The translations under genes were made by a program, and so were the position numbers. This document shows, piece after piece, positions 1 through 9,319 of a stretch of DNA of 64,000 nt (position 1 is its first letter; each line of letters opens with the position of its first letter). Location: positions 372,001 to 436,000 of the forward strand of contig NZ_JAAGPD010000001.1 of assembly GCF_017104565.1 (NCBI RefSeq). The letters are read 5' to 3'. The notes under the pieces are model-generated. The model did no database searches. It was not told where the DNA came from and saw only the letters and a program-made list of their open reading frames with translations. Source of the stretch: Paraburkholderia sp. Tr-20389 (GTDB lineage: Bacteria > Pseudomonadota > Gammaproteobacteria > Burkholderiales > Burkholderiaceae).

Positions 1-1
1 C

Positions 2-1876
2 TGGCACACGCTTCGAGGGCCAGGCAACAACCCATGGCACCCGTCGAAGTCAGCTTGCGAGCCGCGAAAGGAAGCGAAGGTCGCCATCGTCTATCCGGTC
101 TATCACGAGGACGTCCCTCGGGTTGCGGCTGGAATAGCGGCGACATGGGAATCGATCGCCCGGGAGTTTCCGGAATACGCTCACCATTTTGACAATTTCC
201 TCCTGTCTGACAGTCGCAAGCTTGAGTACAACATCGTTGAACAGAGCGCCGTGCATACACTGCGGGAACGATTTCCACAAGGTCGTTTTTTCTACCGCCG
301 TCGCCCTGTTAATCTGAATGCCAAGCTCGGCAACGTCACTGATTTTTGCCGTCGATGGGGAAAAAAGTACGACTACATGCTGGTCATGGATGCAGACAGC
401 ATCATGGACGGCAAGGCGATCCTTGAACTCCTCCGCATGATGGAGGGCAACCAGCGGATCGGTATCCTGCAGACCAATCCCAAGCCGGTGCTGCGGCGCA
501 GTCTGTTCGGTCGGATGCAGCAATTTGCCGCCCGACTTTACGGCTCTGTCTTCTCGTACAGTCTGCAAGCCATGTTCATGGGGCACGCGTCCTACATTGG
601 ACACAACGCGATGATCCGGATGAAGCCGTTCATCAAGCATTGCATTCTCCCTGAACTACCTGGCAAAGCCCCGTGGGGCGGTAAGCCGCTCAGTCACGAC
701 ATCATCGAATCCGCGATGATGGCGCGCGCCGGCTATGAGGTCTGGTTCCTCCCCGAGCTTGAAGGAAGTTACGAAGAGATCCCAGCCAATCTTTTGGGAT
801 TCCTGATCCGTGAACGCCGGTGGATGCAGGGCAATATGCAGCACCTGCGCTTCCTGTTTATCGACGGACTTCGGTCCGTTCACCGCGAGACTTTTCTCAA
901 CGGGTCGGTGGGCTACCTTGCCGCCCCGCTCTGGGCAACGTTCCTTGTCGTATCGGCGTACGGCATGGTGCATTTTTTGAGCAACGGAGTCCTCTTGATC
1001 GGTTCCATCCGGCTTTTGGAAGTGCCGATGATGATGCTCCTGATCTCGTCGCTGGTCTTCCTGTTCATGCCGCGCATTCTGGCGTTCATCGTGCACATCA
1101 AGAGCGATCGTGCTCGCGGGTTCGGCGGAAAGGATAAGCTCGCCTGGTCGTTGCTGCTTGAAACGGTTTTCTCCTTCTTTTTCTCGCCAATCATGATGAT
1201 CTACGTCACTCGGTTCGTGTGGCTATGGTTAATGCGGAAAAGTATCTCGTGGGGTACCCAGCAGCGTGACGATGAACCCCTCCCTTGGTCTGACTGTTTC
1301 CGACACTTCGGCTGGGTCAGCGTGACTGGAATCATCTGCTGGGTGTCCATGGCCTATGCAGTGGATGGGATCTCGAATGGTCGCGCTCTCGTGATCGAAG
1401 CCCTCTCGAAAAAATGGGTGACGCCAAGCGACATCATGCTCTGGTTCTTTCCGATCCTGGCCGGATTCACGGGAAGCGTCTGGATTGCCCGCTTTACCAG
1501 CCTTTCCATTGACGCGATACAGGCTCGCAAACTTTTCACCATTCCGGAAGAGACGTACAAGCCCCAGGTCATTGAAGACACGGTCCGCTGGGAGCGAGAC
1601 CTTCGTCACACCCTGCCCGACACCGAAGATCCAGAGGCTGTCATGGAGTATGCGACGCAAGACATCGGTTTCTACATCAAGCATCGACCTGAGACCCGCG
1701 TTAGACCTCATGTTGCCCATCGCCTTCTTCCAATGATCATGGACGGCAAGCAACTGACCGGCAAGAACATGCTGCTCGCGCTGAGCGAACGGGGCTGTTT
1801 CGATGCGCTCCACATAAAGGCGAACGGGGGACTCTGTCCGGCGGAAGCCCCTGCCCCACAGGAGGCGACCCAGTGA
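2..1876 (+). CDS. opgH: Osmoregulated periplasmic glucan glucosyltransferase, 5'-truncated by window edge
   Basis: This is the C-terminal 624 residues of an OpgH/MdoH inner-membrane glucosyltransferase, which polymerises UDP-glucose into the beta-1,2 backbone of periplasmic glucans. The frame is open from the first bases of the window, and the family is usually about 650-850 residues, so only the N-terminus is missing. Seen in the sequence: the start of the catalytic domain (AIVYPVYHEDVPRV), the metal-binding aspartates (LVMDADSIMDG), the later acidic motif (GGKPLSHDIIES) and the processive-transferase motif RERRWMQGN (RxxRW form). Several hydrophobic membrane segments follow. The stop codon overlaps the GTG start of the next gene (GTGA) and an AGGAGG ribosome site lies inside its 3' end, so the two genes are translationally coupled. 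Regulation is not visible because the promoter lies outside the window. Confidence 0.93.
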   Translation, partial: WHTLRGPGNNPWHPSKSACEPRKEAKVAIVYPVYHEDVPRVAAGIAATWESIAREFPEYAHHFDNFLLSDSRKLEYNIVEQSAVHTLRERFPQGRFFYRRRPVNLNAKLGNVTDFCRRWGKKYDYMLVMDADSIMDGKAILELLRMMEGNQRIGILQTNPKPVLRRSLFGRMQQFAARLYGSVFSYSLQAMFMGHASYIGHNAMIRMKPFIKHCILPELPGKAPWGGKPLSHDIIESAMMARAGYEVWFLPELEGSYEEIPANLLGFLIRERRWMQGNMQHLRFLFIDGLRSVHRETFLNGSVGYLAAPLWATFLVVSAYGMVHFLSNGVLLIGSIRLLEVPMMMLLISSLVFLFMPRILAFIVHIKSDRARGFGGKDKLAWSLLLETVFSFFFSPIMMIYVTRFVWLWLMRKSISWGTQQRDDEPLPWSDCFRHFGWVSVTGIICWVSMAYAVDGISNGRALVIEALSKKWVTPSDIMLWFFPILAGFTGSVWIARFTSLSIDAIQARKLFTIPEETYKPQVIEDTVRWERDLRHTLPDTEDPEAVMEYATQDIGFYIKHRPETRVRPHVAHRLLPMIMDGKQLTGKNMLLALSERGCFDALHIKANGGLCPAEAPAPQEATQ

Positions 1877-3132
1877 CCATCGATGTGCTTCGGACCTCGG
1901 GCATCTGGCTGATGGCAGCCCTGAGCTGCGTGGCATCTTTGTATGTACTTGTCGCAGCCTTAGCGATGCCCTCTCTCGGTTCCCGGGCGAAGGTCCGGGC
2001 AACAACTTACGCTAACTCACCATCGCCGGTCAGCGTACTGAAGCCGTTGTGTGGCGCGGAGCCGCAGCTCTTCGAGAATCTTGCAACATTCTGCGAACAG
2101 GACCATCCACGTTTCCAGCTCATCTTCGGCGTCGCATCGCCAGTTGATGCTGCCATCAAGGTGGTCGATCGCCTGCAGCGTATCTACCCGAGCCATCAAA
2201 TCGATTTGATTGTCGATCCGCGCATCCACGGTGCCAACCGGAAGGTCAGCAATCTGATTAACATGGTCTCTCGCGCGCGTTACGACATCCTGGTTCTGGC
2301 CGACAGTGACATCGCAGTATCTCGGGACTACCTTCGTGTGGTGACCGCGCCTATGAACGATTGCGCTCGCTACGTCGGCGTCGTCACATGCCTGTACCGT
2401 GCCCGGGGCATCGCTGGCTTGTGGTCCCGGATTGGGGCGATGTTCATCAATGCGTGGTTCGTACCGTCCGTGCGTGTTGCCCACACGGTCGGCTCCCGTT
2501 CGTTCGGGTTCGGCTCGACCCTTGCTTTCCACAAGCTTACCCTCGCACGGATTGGTGGTTTCGAGGCTCTGAAAGATTGCCTTGCGGACGATTTTATGCT
2601 GGCGAAGTACGCACGTGACCACGGTCTCAACACTGTACTGTCTCCGCTCCTCGTAACGACGGATGTTATTGAGTGGTCATTTGAGGATCTTTGGAATCGG
2701 GAGATCCGTTGGCTGCGCACCATTCGATCCGTCAATCCGGCGGGCTTTGCATCGCTGTTCGTGACGTTCACTTCACCTTGGCTGATCCTGAGCCTTCTGT
2801 TCCTGGAAGGCTCGCGTCTGCACATCGCAATGATGCTGTCGCCTTCTCACGCCGCCTTGGTCGCATTTACCATCAGCACGGTGGTTGGCGCAATGGCGCG
2901 TTTGCTTCTGCACGCGCGGGGTTGCTGGGGATTAAAGGATTTCATCTCTGATCTCCCGTTGATCCCGCTGCGGGACATGCTCCTGGCTTTGCAATGGCTC
3001 GGTGCTTCCGTCGGCTCTCAAGTCCATTGGCGAGGTAGACGCGTACCCGTTGCAAATCCATATCCTGCAGAAAGCCCGCGCGACCGTTCACGGTGCAATG
3101 CTAGCCACGCGCCTACACTCGACGATGCATGA
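1873..3132 (+). CDS. GT21/HpnI-like membrane glycosyltransferase
   Basis: A 419-residue glycosyltransferase resembling ceramide glucosyltransferases and the hopanoid-associated HpnI. It has an N-terminal membrane helix, then a cytoplasmic GT-A domain starting at SVLKPLCGAEPQL. The acidic motif DSD is at residues 144-146, a further acidic motif sits in CLADDFMLAKYA, and the RxxRW motif is at residues 276-280. Two or three C-terminal membrane helices follow. These are the D1-D2-D3-(Q/R)xxRW hallmarks of GT21. The GTG start overlaps the opgH stop and has AGGAGG about 8 bases upstream, so coupling to opgH is strong. Family knowledge suggests sugar transfer (glucose or N-acetylglucosamine) onto a lipid such as a sphingolipid, hopanoid or other glycolipid. 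The acceptor cannot be read from sequence. No other hopanoid gene lies in the window, so hpnI is not assigned as a symbol. Confidence 0.8.
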   Translation: MTIDVLRTSGIWLMAALSCVASLYVLVAALAMPSLGSRAKVRATTYANSPSPVSVLKPLCGAEPQLFENLATFCEQDHPRFQLIFGVASPVDAAIKVVDRLQRIYPSHQIDLIVDPRIHGANRKVSNLINMVSRARYDILVLADSDIAVSRDYLRVVTAPMNDCARYVGVVTCLYRARGIAGLWSRIGAMFINAWFVPSVRVAHTVGSRSFGFGSTLAFHKLTLARIGGFEALKDCLADDFMLAKYARDHGLNTVLSPLLVTTDVIEWSFEDLWNREIRWLRTIRSVNPAGFASLFVTFTSPWLILSLLFLEGSRLHIAMMLSPSHAALVAFTISTVVGAMARLLLHARGCWGLKDFISDLPLIPLRDMLLALQWLGASVGSQVHWRGRRVPVANPYPAESPRDRSRCNASHAPTLDDA

Positions 3133-3942
3133 TGCATGCACGGCATAGTGCGCTTTCTTCGCGCGAGCTTTCGAGCCGGGCCGTGTCCTGAAAGTGAATT
3201 CTTTCAAGTATCAAATCCTCACGTGCGCAACTGAATCAGACGCGCCTCAAAATCAGACGCGCCTCAAAATCTGACGCGCCTCAAAATCTGACGGGCTTCT
3301 GCATGCCCGGACCATCGGTCCTGGTCAGTCATGGACCCATGTCGCGCGCCCGATCAGAAGCTGGCTGCCTGCGAGGTGTTGCGCGGTGTCGGCCTGGTCC
3401 TTCGTGACGGGACGGGCTGCGCCGATCGCGTCACGATACGGTCCTCGGCACATACACGTTACAGGGATTTTTCCATGTCGCTCTCCACTGTCGAGGTTTC
3501 GAGCCGTCCTTGACGTAGTTTGATGCGTTGGCAACCGTCGCCCGGGGTCGGCGCACCTTCTTCAAAAGCAGTCCGATTGCTTTAAGGACAGGCAGCATTC
3601 ACCAATACCATTCTTGACAAATATCGTTTTTAAGCGATGTCTCGCGGTGTCATAATGCCGCCCTTCAAATGCTGCCGGCATTTCAGTCAGGTAGCTTTAA
3701 AGCCAATCCATTGGCAGCGCCAGCAAATTCGCGCCATCGCTGAAGTTCTCCACTCGCCTCGGGCAGTAGTGAGTCCGTCCCGCATAGGCATCAGCCGTCG
3801 CCACGTTGTCGACTCGCGCAATCGGATGATCGAATGATCGTGATTGCAGCGGACCCACGTGAACGCCTGATATTTCATCGACATCGCTTGTCGGCGCCGC
3901 AACAAGATTGGCCTCCTTGTCGTCCCGTTCGTGGAGAAGCAG
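3133..3942 (+). other. Intergenic stretch without a convincing gene
   Basis: About 800 bases between the glycosyltransferase and the aldehyde-oxidase operon. Short open frames occur on both strands, but none has a recognisable protein pattern or a good ribosome site. The stretch contains the short tandem repeat at 3234-3300. The promoter of the downstream operon should lie in its right half, but I could not pick out a convincing -35/-10 pair. Confidence 0.5.
3234..3300. repeat. 17-bp tandem repeat, about four units
   Basis: Three near-identical 17-base units (consensus AATCAGACGCGCCTCAA) start at 3234, 3251 and 3268, followed by a degenerate fourth unit at 3285. Units 1 and 2 are identical; unit 3 differs at one position (CTG for CAG). 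The array is noncoding and lies about 100 bases past the end of the glycosyltransferase gene. Confidence 0.9.
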
Positions 3943-6765
3943 ATGGCCGGCCTTTCACGCCGAAGCTTTCTTAAGACCAGCGTTATCGCCGGTATATCGG
4001 TTTACCTTGCCCCCGTCGGCACGCGTGCCTTCGCGGCCTTATTCGAAGAGAAGATCCTGACGCCGCTGAACTGGGACGCGGCGACGGGTTTTCCAAAGTT
4101 TCGTATCGACGGCATCGCGAAAGTCTGTGGCGCGAAAGTATTCGCGCGCGACATGCGTGCGTCGGATATGCCGCACTGGCCACAGCAGCAATCGCACGCG
4201 TTCATCTTGCGCGCTACGCGTGCCGATCATGTCTATGAAGGCTTCGACCTGAGCCGGCTGGGAGATGCGCTCAAGCCAGACCGCATCGTGACAGCCGACG
4301 AGCTCCTGCACGATAACCTGAAGTTTCCCGCGTTCTATGGCGACGACATGCTGCTGCCCACGGGTAAAACGCCGGCTTATCTCGGGCATGCCGTCGCGAT
4401 TCTGGTCTATCACGACTTCGCGCGCTTTCGCCTTGCCAAAGACCGTCTGAAGTTTCATGACGACGTAATCCGTTACGGCCAGCAGACGGGGCCCCTCGAA
4501 CGCGACCCGTGGGGCACCTTCCGCTTCGTACGCGTGGGCGGCAAAACTCCGTATGACGACGATGTCTTCTCGAGCCTGAAGAACGCCCCCGTGTTTCCCG
4601 GCTCGATGCGCAAACATCAACCCGTGTGGCCCGACGGAAAGGAACACGGCAAGCTCGGCGAGGAAGGCATCTTCCACGCGCAGAGCATCGCCGCGCAACT
4701 CGATCACCCTCCTGCCGGGTGGCTGGTGATAGAGCGCGACTACAGCACGCAGTCCGTCGACACAGCGGCGCTCGAACCGGACAACGCGAACTGCTGGTAC
4801 GACGAAGCGACGCAATCGTTGCACATGATCGTGCCGACGCAGGGTCCTGCGGAAGTAGCACAAAGCGTGGTTGAGATGACCGCCCGAAGCCGGCAGCCGG
4901 TCAAGAACCTGTTTCTTCATCCGTGTTACACCGTCGGGTACGGATCGAAGGATCACTACAACATGCCGTTCTACGGTCTTGTCGCCGCGATATATGGCGA
5001 TGGCCGGCCCGTGCGGCTGGCAAACGACCGCTTCGAGCAGTTCCAGAGTGCACTCAAGCGTCACGCGTTCCAGATGAAGTACCGCATTGGCGTCGACAGG
5101 GCGACGGGGTTGCTTCAATCGTTCCAGGCTTCTTTTGAAGCGAACGGCGGCGGGCGGATGAACTTTTCGCCGTCCGTGGCGATGGTCGGCGCGACGGCCG
5201 CACAATCGATCTATTACCTCCCGAAGAACGATTTCACGGCTATCGCAATTGCATCGAGAGCAGTCGACGCCGGTTCGGCGCGCGGCTACGGTACGCTGCA
5301 AAGCATGGCCGCGACGGAAATGATGATCGATGAAATCGCCGAACAGCTGCAGCGCGATCCCATCGACTTCCGCCTCGCCAACGCACTGCGCTCGGGCATG
5401 AAGAACACGCAAGGTGCGATACCGGCGGGTGCCGTGCGTGTCGATGAAGTACTCGAAAAAGCGAAGGCGCATCCGCTGTGGACAAACCGGGCGACGAAGA
5501 AAGCCCAGTTCGAGGCGGCGCATCCGGGCCGTCGCTATGGCGTCGGCTTCGCATGCGTGCAAAAGGATTTCGGAACGGGCGCCGAGGCTTCGTTCGCCAA
5601 GGTCGAACTGAGCGAGGACGGCAAGATCTCGCTGCATCATTCCGGCGCGGAAATCGGCACGGGCATGACAACTTCGCAGGCAGCCGCCGTTGCGAAATGG
5701 CTTGGTCTGCCTGCATCGGATGTGCGTGTCGCGTTGAACGCGTGGCCCGATCTGCCCGTCGTCACGAGTGGCGATCCGTATCTGATGTCGCAGTCCGAAC
5801 AGGACCGGCTTTCTTCCAATCCACGCTGGTCTCCGGCCTTCATGTCGCCGTCGAGTGCAACCAACTCCGCTTACTACTTCACGCACTCCACACGCGAAGC
5901 CGCGCGCGTGCTCTTCACGCACGGCCTGTGGCCTGCGGCGATGTCGATCTGGACGCAGGGCGCAGGTGGCGGCCAGGCCGCATCGCTCGTCGTGCGTATC
6001 GAGGACGCGCGCTGGGTGAACGGCAAGCTGTCCGCAGACGGTCTCGAACCGTTGACGCTCGAAAGAATCGCAAGGAAAGCATATGAACTCGGATTCGTGA
6101 CAGGTGCTGTCGTCCACGTTTTCAATCGATGGCAATGGACAGAAGCCGAGTTCGACATCGACGGCACCTTAGCGCGCCTGCCAGTCGACGGCCTGTCGGT
6201 TCGTTACGGCAACGCCACCGTGCCATCCGGAAAGCGGACGTCGCTCACGCCAAATGGATACCGCGTACTCGACCGCAAGCGCGTATGCATTCCACCCGTG
6301 CAGCGTAACAACGCGACGGTCACCTACTACAGCGCGGTCGGCACGCTTGTCGAACTCTGCGTTCATGAGGCGACGGGTGAAGTTGAACTGCTCCGGCACC
6401 ATTCGATTCTCGAATGCGGTAACCAGCTCTCACCGCAACTGGTGTCGGGCCAACTGCAAGGCGGGCTGGCGATGGGCATCGGTCACGCGCTCCTTGAATA
6501 TCTGCCGCTCTACGAAGACGGTCCCGGCAATGGAACGTGGAATTTCAACCGCTACCGCCTGCCGCGCGCAAAAGATGTCGCTGTCTGGAGTCAGACGGCT
6601 GAAGTACTGCCGCCGCTGACGCAAACCGATCCGCCCAAGGGTATCGCCGAAGTCGTGATGATTCCCGTGGTCGGCGCAATCGTGAACGGCATCGCACATG
6701 CCATCGGACATCGATTCCGTGATCTTCCCATTACCCCAGAAAAGATTCAGGAGGTGCTCGCATGA
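3943..6765 (+). CDS. Molybdopterin-binding subunit of an aldehyde/xanthine oxidase-family dehydrogenase, Tat-exported
   Basis: A large molybdenum-cofactor subunit of about 940 residues that hydroxylates an aldehyde or N-heterocycle. A Tat signal is visible at the N-terminus (LSRRSFLK, residues 4-11, then a hydrophobic stretch ending near TRAFA), so the enzyme acts in the periplasm. The ATG at 3943 is preferred over an in-frame GTG at 3931 because GGAGAAG sits just before it. Cofactor-domain motifs include SARGYGTLQ (counterpart of the family FRGFG) and, near the C-terminus, PPKGIAEVVMIP, which holds the catalytic glutamate (about residue 903). The stop overlaps the next gene by ATGA. The genes for the 2Fe-2S subunit and triheme cytochrome c follow directly. 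This is the layout of membrane-associated aldehyde oxidoreductases and nicotinate/isoquinoline dehydrogenases. The substrate is unknown. Confidence 0.9.
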   Translation: MAGLSRRSFLKTSVIAGISVYLAPVGTRAFAALFEEKILTPLNWDAATGFPKFRIDGIAKVCGAKVFARDMRASDMPHWPQQQSHAFILRATRADHVYEGFDLSRLGDALKPDRIVTADELLHDNLKFPAFYGDDMLLPTGKTPAYLGHAVAILVYHDFARFRLAKDRLKFHDDVIRYGQQTGPLERDPWGTFRFVRVGGKTPYDDDVFSSLKNAPVFPGSMRKHQPVWPDGKEHGKLGEEGIFHAQSIAAQLDHPPAGWLVIERDYSTQSVDTAALEPDNANCWYDEATQSLHMIVPTQGPAEVAQSVVEMTARSRQPVKNLFLHPCYTVGYGSKDHYNMPFYGLVAAIYGDGRPVRLANDRFEQFQSALKRHAFQMKYRIGVDRATGLLQSFQASFEANGGGRMNFSPSVAMVGATAAQSIYYLPKNDFTAIAIASRAVDAGSARGYGTLQSMAATEMMIDEIAEQLQRDPIDFRLANALRSGMKNTQGAIPAGAVRVDEVLEKAKAHPLWTNRATKKAQFEAAHPGRRYGVGFACVQKDFGTGAEASFAKVELSEDGKISLHHSGAEIGTGMTTSQAAAVAKWLGLPASDVRVALNAWPDLPVVTSGDPYLMSQSEQDRLSSNPRWSPAFMSPSSATNSAYYFTHSTREAARVLFTHGLWPAAMSIWTQGAGGGQAASLVVRIEDARWVNGKLSADGLEPLTLERIARKAYELGFVTGAVVHVFNRWQWTEAEFDIDGTLARLPVDGLSVRYGNATVPSGKRTSLTPNGYRVLDRKRVCIPPVQRNNATVTYYSAVGTLVELCVHEATGEVELLRHHSILECGNQLSPQLVSGQLQGGLAMGIGHALLEYLPLYEDGPGNGTWNFNRYRLPRAKDVAVWSQTAEVLPPLTQTDPPKGIAEVVMIPVVGAIVNGIAHAIGHRFRDLPITPEKIQEVLA

Positions 6766-7403
6766 AAGCGTCCGGTTTCGGGCTCAATGAAGCCATCGCC
6801 GTCGCGCAATCATCCGGACAATCGGCCGCTATCGCACCTGCGCAAACGCTGCCAGCGGTCGAAATGAAGCCGGTTTCGATGACCGTCAACGGTCGCTCTA
6901 TCGGCCCTGTCACAGTGCCTGAGCAGATCATGCTGATTGACTTCCTTCACGAGTACCTGGGCCTGACGGGCTCGCGGCTCGGTTGCGGTCAGGGCGTGTG
7001 TCATGCGTGCGTGGTCATTCTCGACAATGCCGATGGCACGAGCGAGGAAGTGCGATCCTGCATCACGTCTGCACAGTTTTTCGACGGCAGGAAGATCCGC
7101 ACGATAGAAGGTCATGCCACCCGCGACGCGCACAGCGGGAATGCGACGCTATCGCCCATCCAGCAGAAGTTCCTGGAGCACTTCAGCTTCCAGTGCGGAT
7201 ACTGCACGCCGGGCTTCGTCAACTCGACGACCGTGCTGATCGAGCGACTCAAGCGGCACCCCATTGAGCGGTCTGCGCTCGAAGAGACCATCAGCCAGGC
7301 GCTCGATGCCCATCTGTGCCGTTGCACAGGCTACGTGCGGTACTACGAGGCGGTGAAAGAACTGGTGCTCGATACGCCCGGCCTTGTGAAAGGTAGCGAA
7401 TGA
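6762..7403 (+). CDS. 2Fe-2S iron-sulfur subunit of the molybdenum dehydrogenase
   Basis: A 213-residue electron-transfer subunit carrying two 2Fe-2S clusters. The plant-ferredoxin-type motif is seen as GCGQGVCHACVV plus a following cysteine in RSCITS. The second cluster motif is seen as QCGYCTPGF and, further on, LCRCTGYV. The protein has about 40 extra N-terminal residues compared with the usual 150-170-residue subunit. No obvious Tat signal is seen, so it probably travels with the Tat-tagged large subunit, as known for this family. It overlaps both neighbours by ATGA, implying translational coupling within one operon. Confidence 0.92.
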   Translation: MKASGFGLNEAIAVAQSSGQSAAIAPAQTLPAVEMKPVSMTVNGRSIGPVTVPEQIMLIDFLHEYLGLTGSRLGCGQGVCHACVVILDNADGTSEEVRSCITSAQFFDGRKIRTIEGHATRDAHSGNATLSPIQQKFLEHFSFQCGYCTPGFVNSTTVLIERLKRHPIERSALEETISQALDAHLCRCTGYVRYYEAVKELVLDTPGLVKGSE

Positions 7404-8683
7404 TGACGCGGACAATTGGGCGTTGGTCGATTTTGTCCGTCGCGACGCTCGCGCTTTGCGCAGCGCTGCTTGGGGGATGTGGCAAATCGGGTAATGCAGA
7501 GGGCACGGACAAGCCGACGAATGCTACTACCCTCCCCAACCTCAGCCGATACGATGTAGCGTTGATCGCACGCGGCCGCTATCTCGCCAGAGCAGCCGAC
7601 TGCGCTGCGTGCCATACGTCGTCGGACGGTGCGCCGTTTGCAGGCGGTGTCAGGCTGGAATCACCGTTCGGCACGTTCTATGGAACGAACATTACACCGG
7701 ACAGGAAGCATGGCATTGGCAGCTGGAGCGCCGACGAGTTCTATCGGGCGTTGCACGACGGCGTCGCCCCTCACGGCCAGCTCTATCCCGCGATGCCTTA
7801 CACATCGTATCGGCAGATGTCGCGAGCCGACAGCGACGCCATCTATGCCTACCTGATGTCGCTGAAGCCGGCGGCCGTTGTCAATCGCGAAGCCAGTCTG
7901 CCGTTTCCGTTCAACATGCGGTTCGCCGTGCGGTTCTGGAAGCTCCTGTTCCTTCAGGACGCGTTGCCGGATACGTCTCGAGGCGCGTCCGCGGACTGGA
8001 AGCGCGGCCGCTATCTTGCGAATGCAATCGGGCATTGTGCCGAATGCCACACGCCGCGAGGCCGTTTCGGCCAGATCGACGGCGCGAACCCGTTCGCGGG
8101 CGGCACGCTTGGCCGAATTCACGCGCCCGCCCTCACCCCGCAACGGCTCGCTGCACGGGGTTGGTCGGCGGTCGATCTTCAGACGTTCTTCACGACGGGC
8201 ATCGCGCCGCAAGGTTCGGCGTTCGGCGAGATGTATCCGGTTGTGCATCTGAGCAGCCAGTACATGACGCGCGACGATCTGCATGCACTGTCGACGTATC
8301 TCGTCGGTGATCGCCCGGCGGCTCCGTTGCCGGTCAAAGCGCCGTCGGCCGATACCGCGCAGCTCGCGGAAGGCCGTCGCCTTTATCTCGCCACATGTTC
8401 GGGTTGCCACGGCGCCGACGGCGAAGGCAAGCCTCATGTCGCTGTGCCGATGCGTGCCAATTCGACCGTGCGCGAGAGCGACCCGCACAATCTGATCGTG
8501 TCGATGCTCGACGGCATCGGCGAACAGAATTTCCCGGGGCTCGAACGGATGCAGGAGATGCCCGGCTTCGCCGGCACGCTGACTGATGAGCAACTCGCGC
8601 AACTCGCGAACTACCTGCGCACGAACTGGGGCGGACAGCCGGCCCATGTCAGCGCGCACGATGTCCAGTCGCAACGAAGGTAG
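7400..8683 (+). CDS. Triheme cytochrome c lipoprotein, electron acceptor of the dehydrogenase
   Basis: A 427-residue cytochrome c with three heme-binding motifs: CAACH starting at residue 68, CAECH at 213 and CSGCH at 333. The N-terminus is a lipoprotein signal (hydrophobic stretch ending LLGGC, predicted lipidated Cys27), which would anchor the protein to a membrane facing the periplasm. Three-domain cytochromes of this kind pass electrons from molybdenum aldehyde or gluconate/alcohol dehydrogenases to ubiquinone. It starts with ATGA overlap on the iron-sulfur gene, so it belongs to the same operon. Length and domain count match the family. Confidence 0.93.
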   Translation: MMTRTIGRWSILSVATLALCAALLGGCGKSGNAEGTDKPTNATTLPNLSRYDVALIARGRYLARAADCAACHTSSDGAPFAGGVRLESPFGTFYGTNITPDRKHGIGSWSADEFYRALHDGVAPHGQLYPAMPYTSYRQMSRADSDAIYAYLMSLKPAAVVNREASLPFPFNMRFAVRFWKLLFLQDALPDTSRGASADWKRGRYLANAIGHCAECHTPRGRFGQIDGANPFAGGTLGRIHAPALTPQRLAARGWSAVDLQTFFTTGIAPQGSAFGEMYPVVHLSSQYMTRDDLHALSTYLVGDRPAAPLPVKAPSADTAQLAEGRRLYLATCSGCHGADGEGKPHVAVPMRANSTVRESDPHNLIVSMLDGIGEQNFPGLERMQEMPGFAGTLTDEQLAQLANYLRTNWGGQPAHVSAHDVQSQRR

Positions 8684-8746
8684 CGTGTTGTCGATGGCAG
8701 AAATCGCCTCAGGCGCTTCCGGCGGGCGGTGCCGCAAAAAGACGTT

Positions 8747-9133
8747 ATGAACAGCGTGGATCTTGAAGTCCTCACGTCGTGCGCGCGTTGGCTCGAAGGC
8801 GGACATCGCGCGCTGCTCGTGACGATGGTGACGACATGGGGCTCTTCTCCGCGACCGGAAGGCGCGATGCTTGCCGTGCGCGACGACGGCGTGGTGGTCG
8901 GATCGGTGTCGGGCGGGTGTATCGAAGACGACCTGATCGAGCGCGTGCGCCAGCGAGGCATCGCGCAGACGAAGCCCGAACAGATCAAATACGGTGTCAG
9001 CGCCGAAGAAGCGCATCGCTTCGGGCTGCCCTGCGGCGGCACTATTCAACTCGTGCTCGGGCCGTTGACAAAAACGAGCGGCATCGCCGCGTTTCATGCG
9101 CCATCGACGACCGACTGGCTGGACTGCGAGTGA
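8747..9133 (+). pseudogene. Truncated XdhC/CoxI family maturation factor
   Basis: The N-terminal XdhC/CoxI domain is clear: TMVTTWGSSPRPEG, VSGGCIEDDLIERV and FGLPCGGTIQLVLGPL. The frame then runs into unrelated sequence and stops after 128 residues, whereas the family usually has over 230 residues including a C-terminal Rossmann-like domain. XdhC proteins bind and sulfurate the molybdenum cofactor for xanthine-dehydrogenase-family enzymes, which fits its position at the end of this operon. The start at ATG 8747 is used; a GTG at 8729 is possible. The breakpoint lies near 9070-9130, where the accessory junk region begins. Some XdhC proteins are short, so residual function is not excluded. Confidence 0.75.
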
Positions 9134-9319
9134 CACACTACCGCAGCCGTGTGTGATTGCGTACCGATTTACCGGCCAAACCGTCGCGGTCTCCTCGGCA
9201 TATATTGCGACGGCGTGGTTACGCGTCCGACTTTCGGTCGGGGCTGGATGGCTAAACCGGATCACGATCGGGGCAAGCGCCGCGCATGCCCCAAGCTGGA
9301 TCTGCGCCGGAGCGCTCGC

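Noticed and set aside
3234-3300. The 17-bp tandem repeat as a CRISPR array
   Set aside because: Units are directly adjacent without spacers and are too short; no cas genes are present.
3331-3905. Several short frames between the glycosyltransferase and the molybdenum operon
   Set aside because: No ribosome sites, no recognisable patterns, and overlapping frames on both strands.
4039-6135. A 698-codon open frame on the minus strand inside the molybdenum subunit gene
   Set aside because: It is fully antisense to a clear gene, is rich in Arg/His/Val, has no domain pattern, and arises from strong G/C third-position bias.
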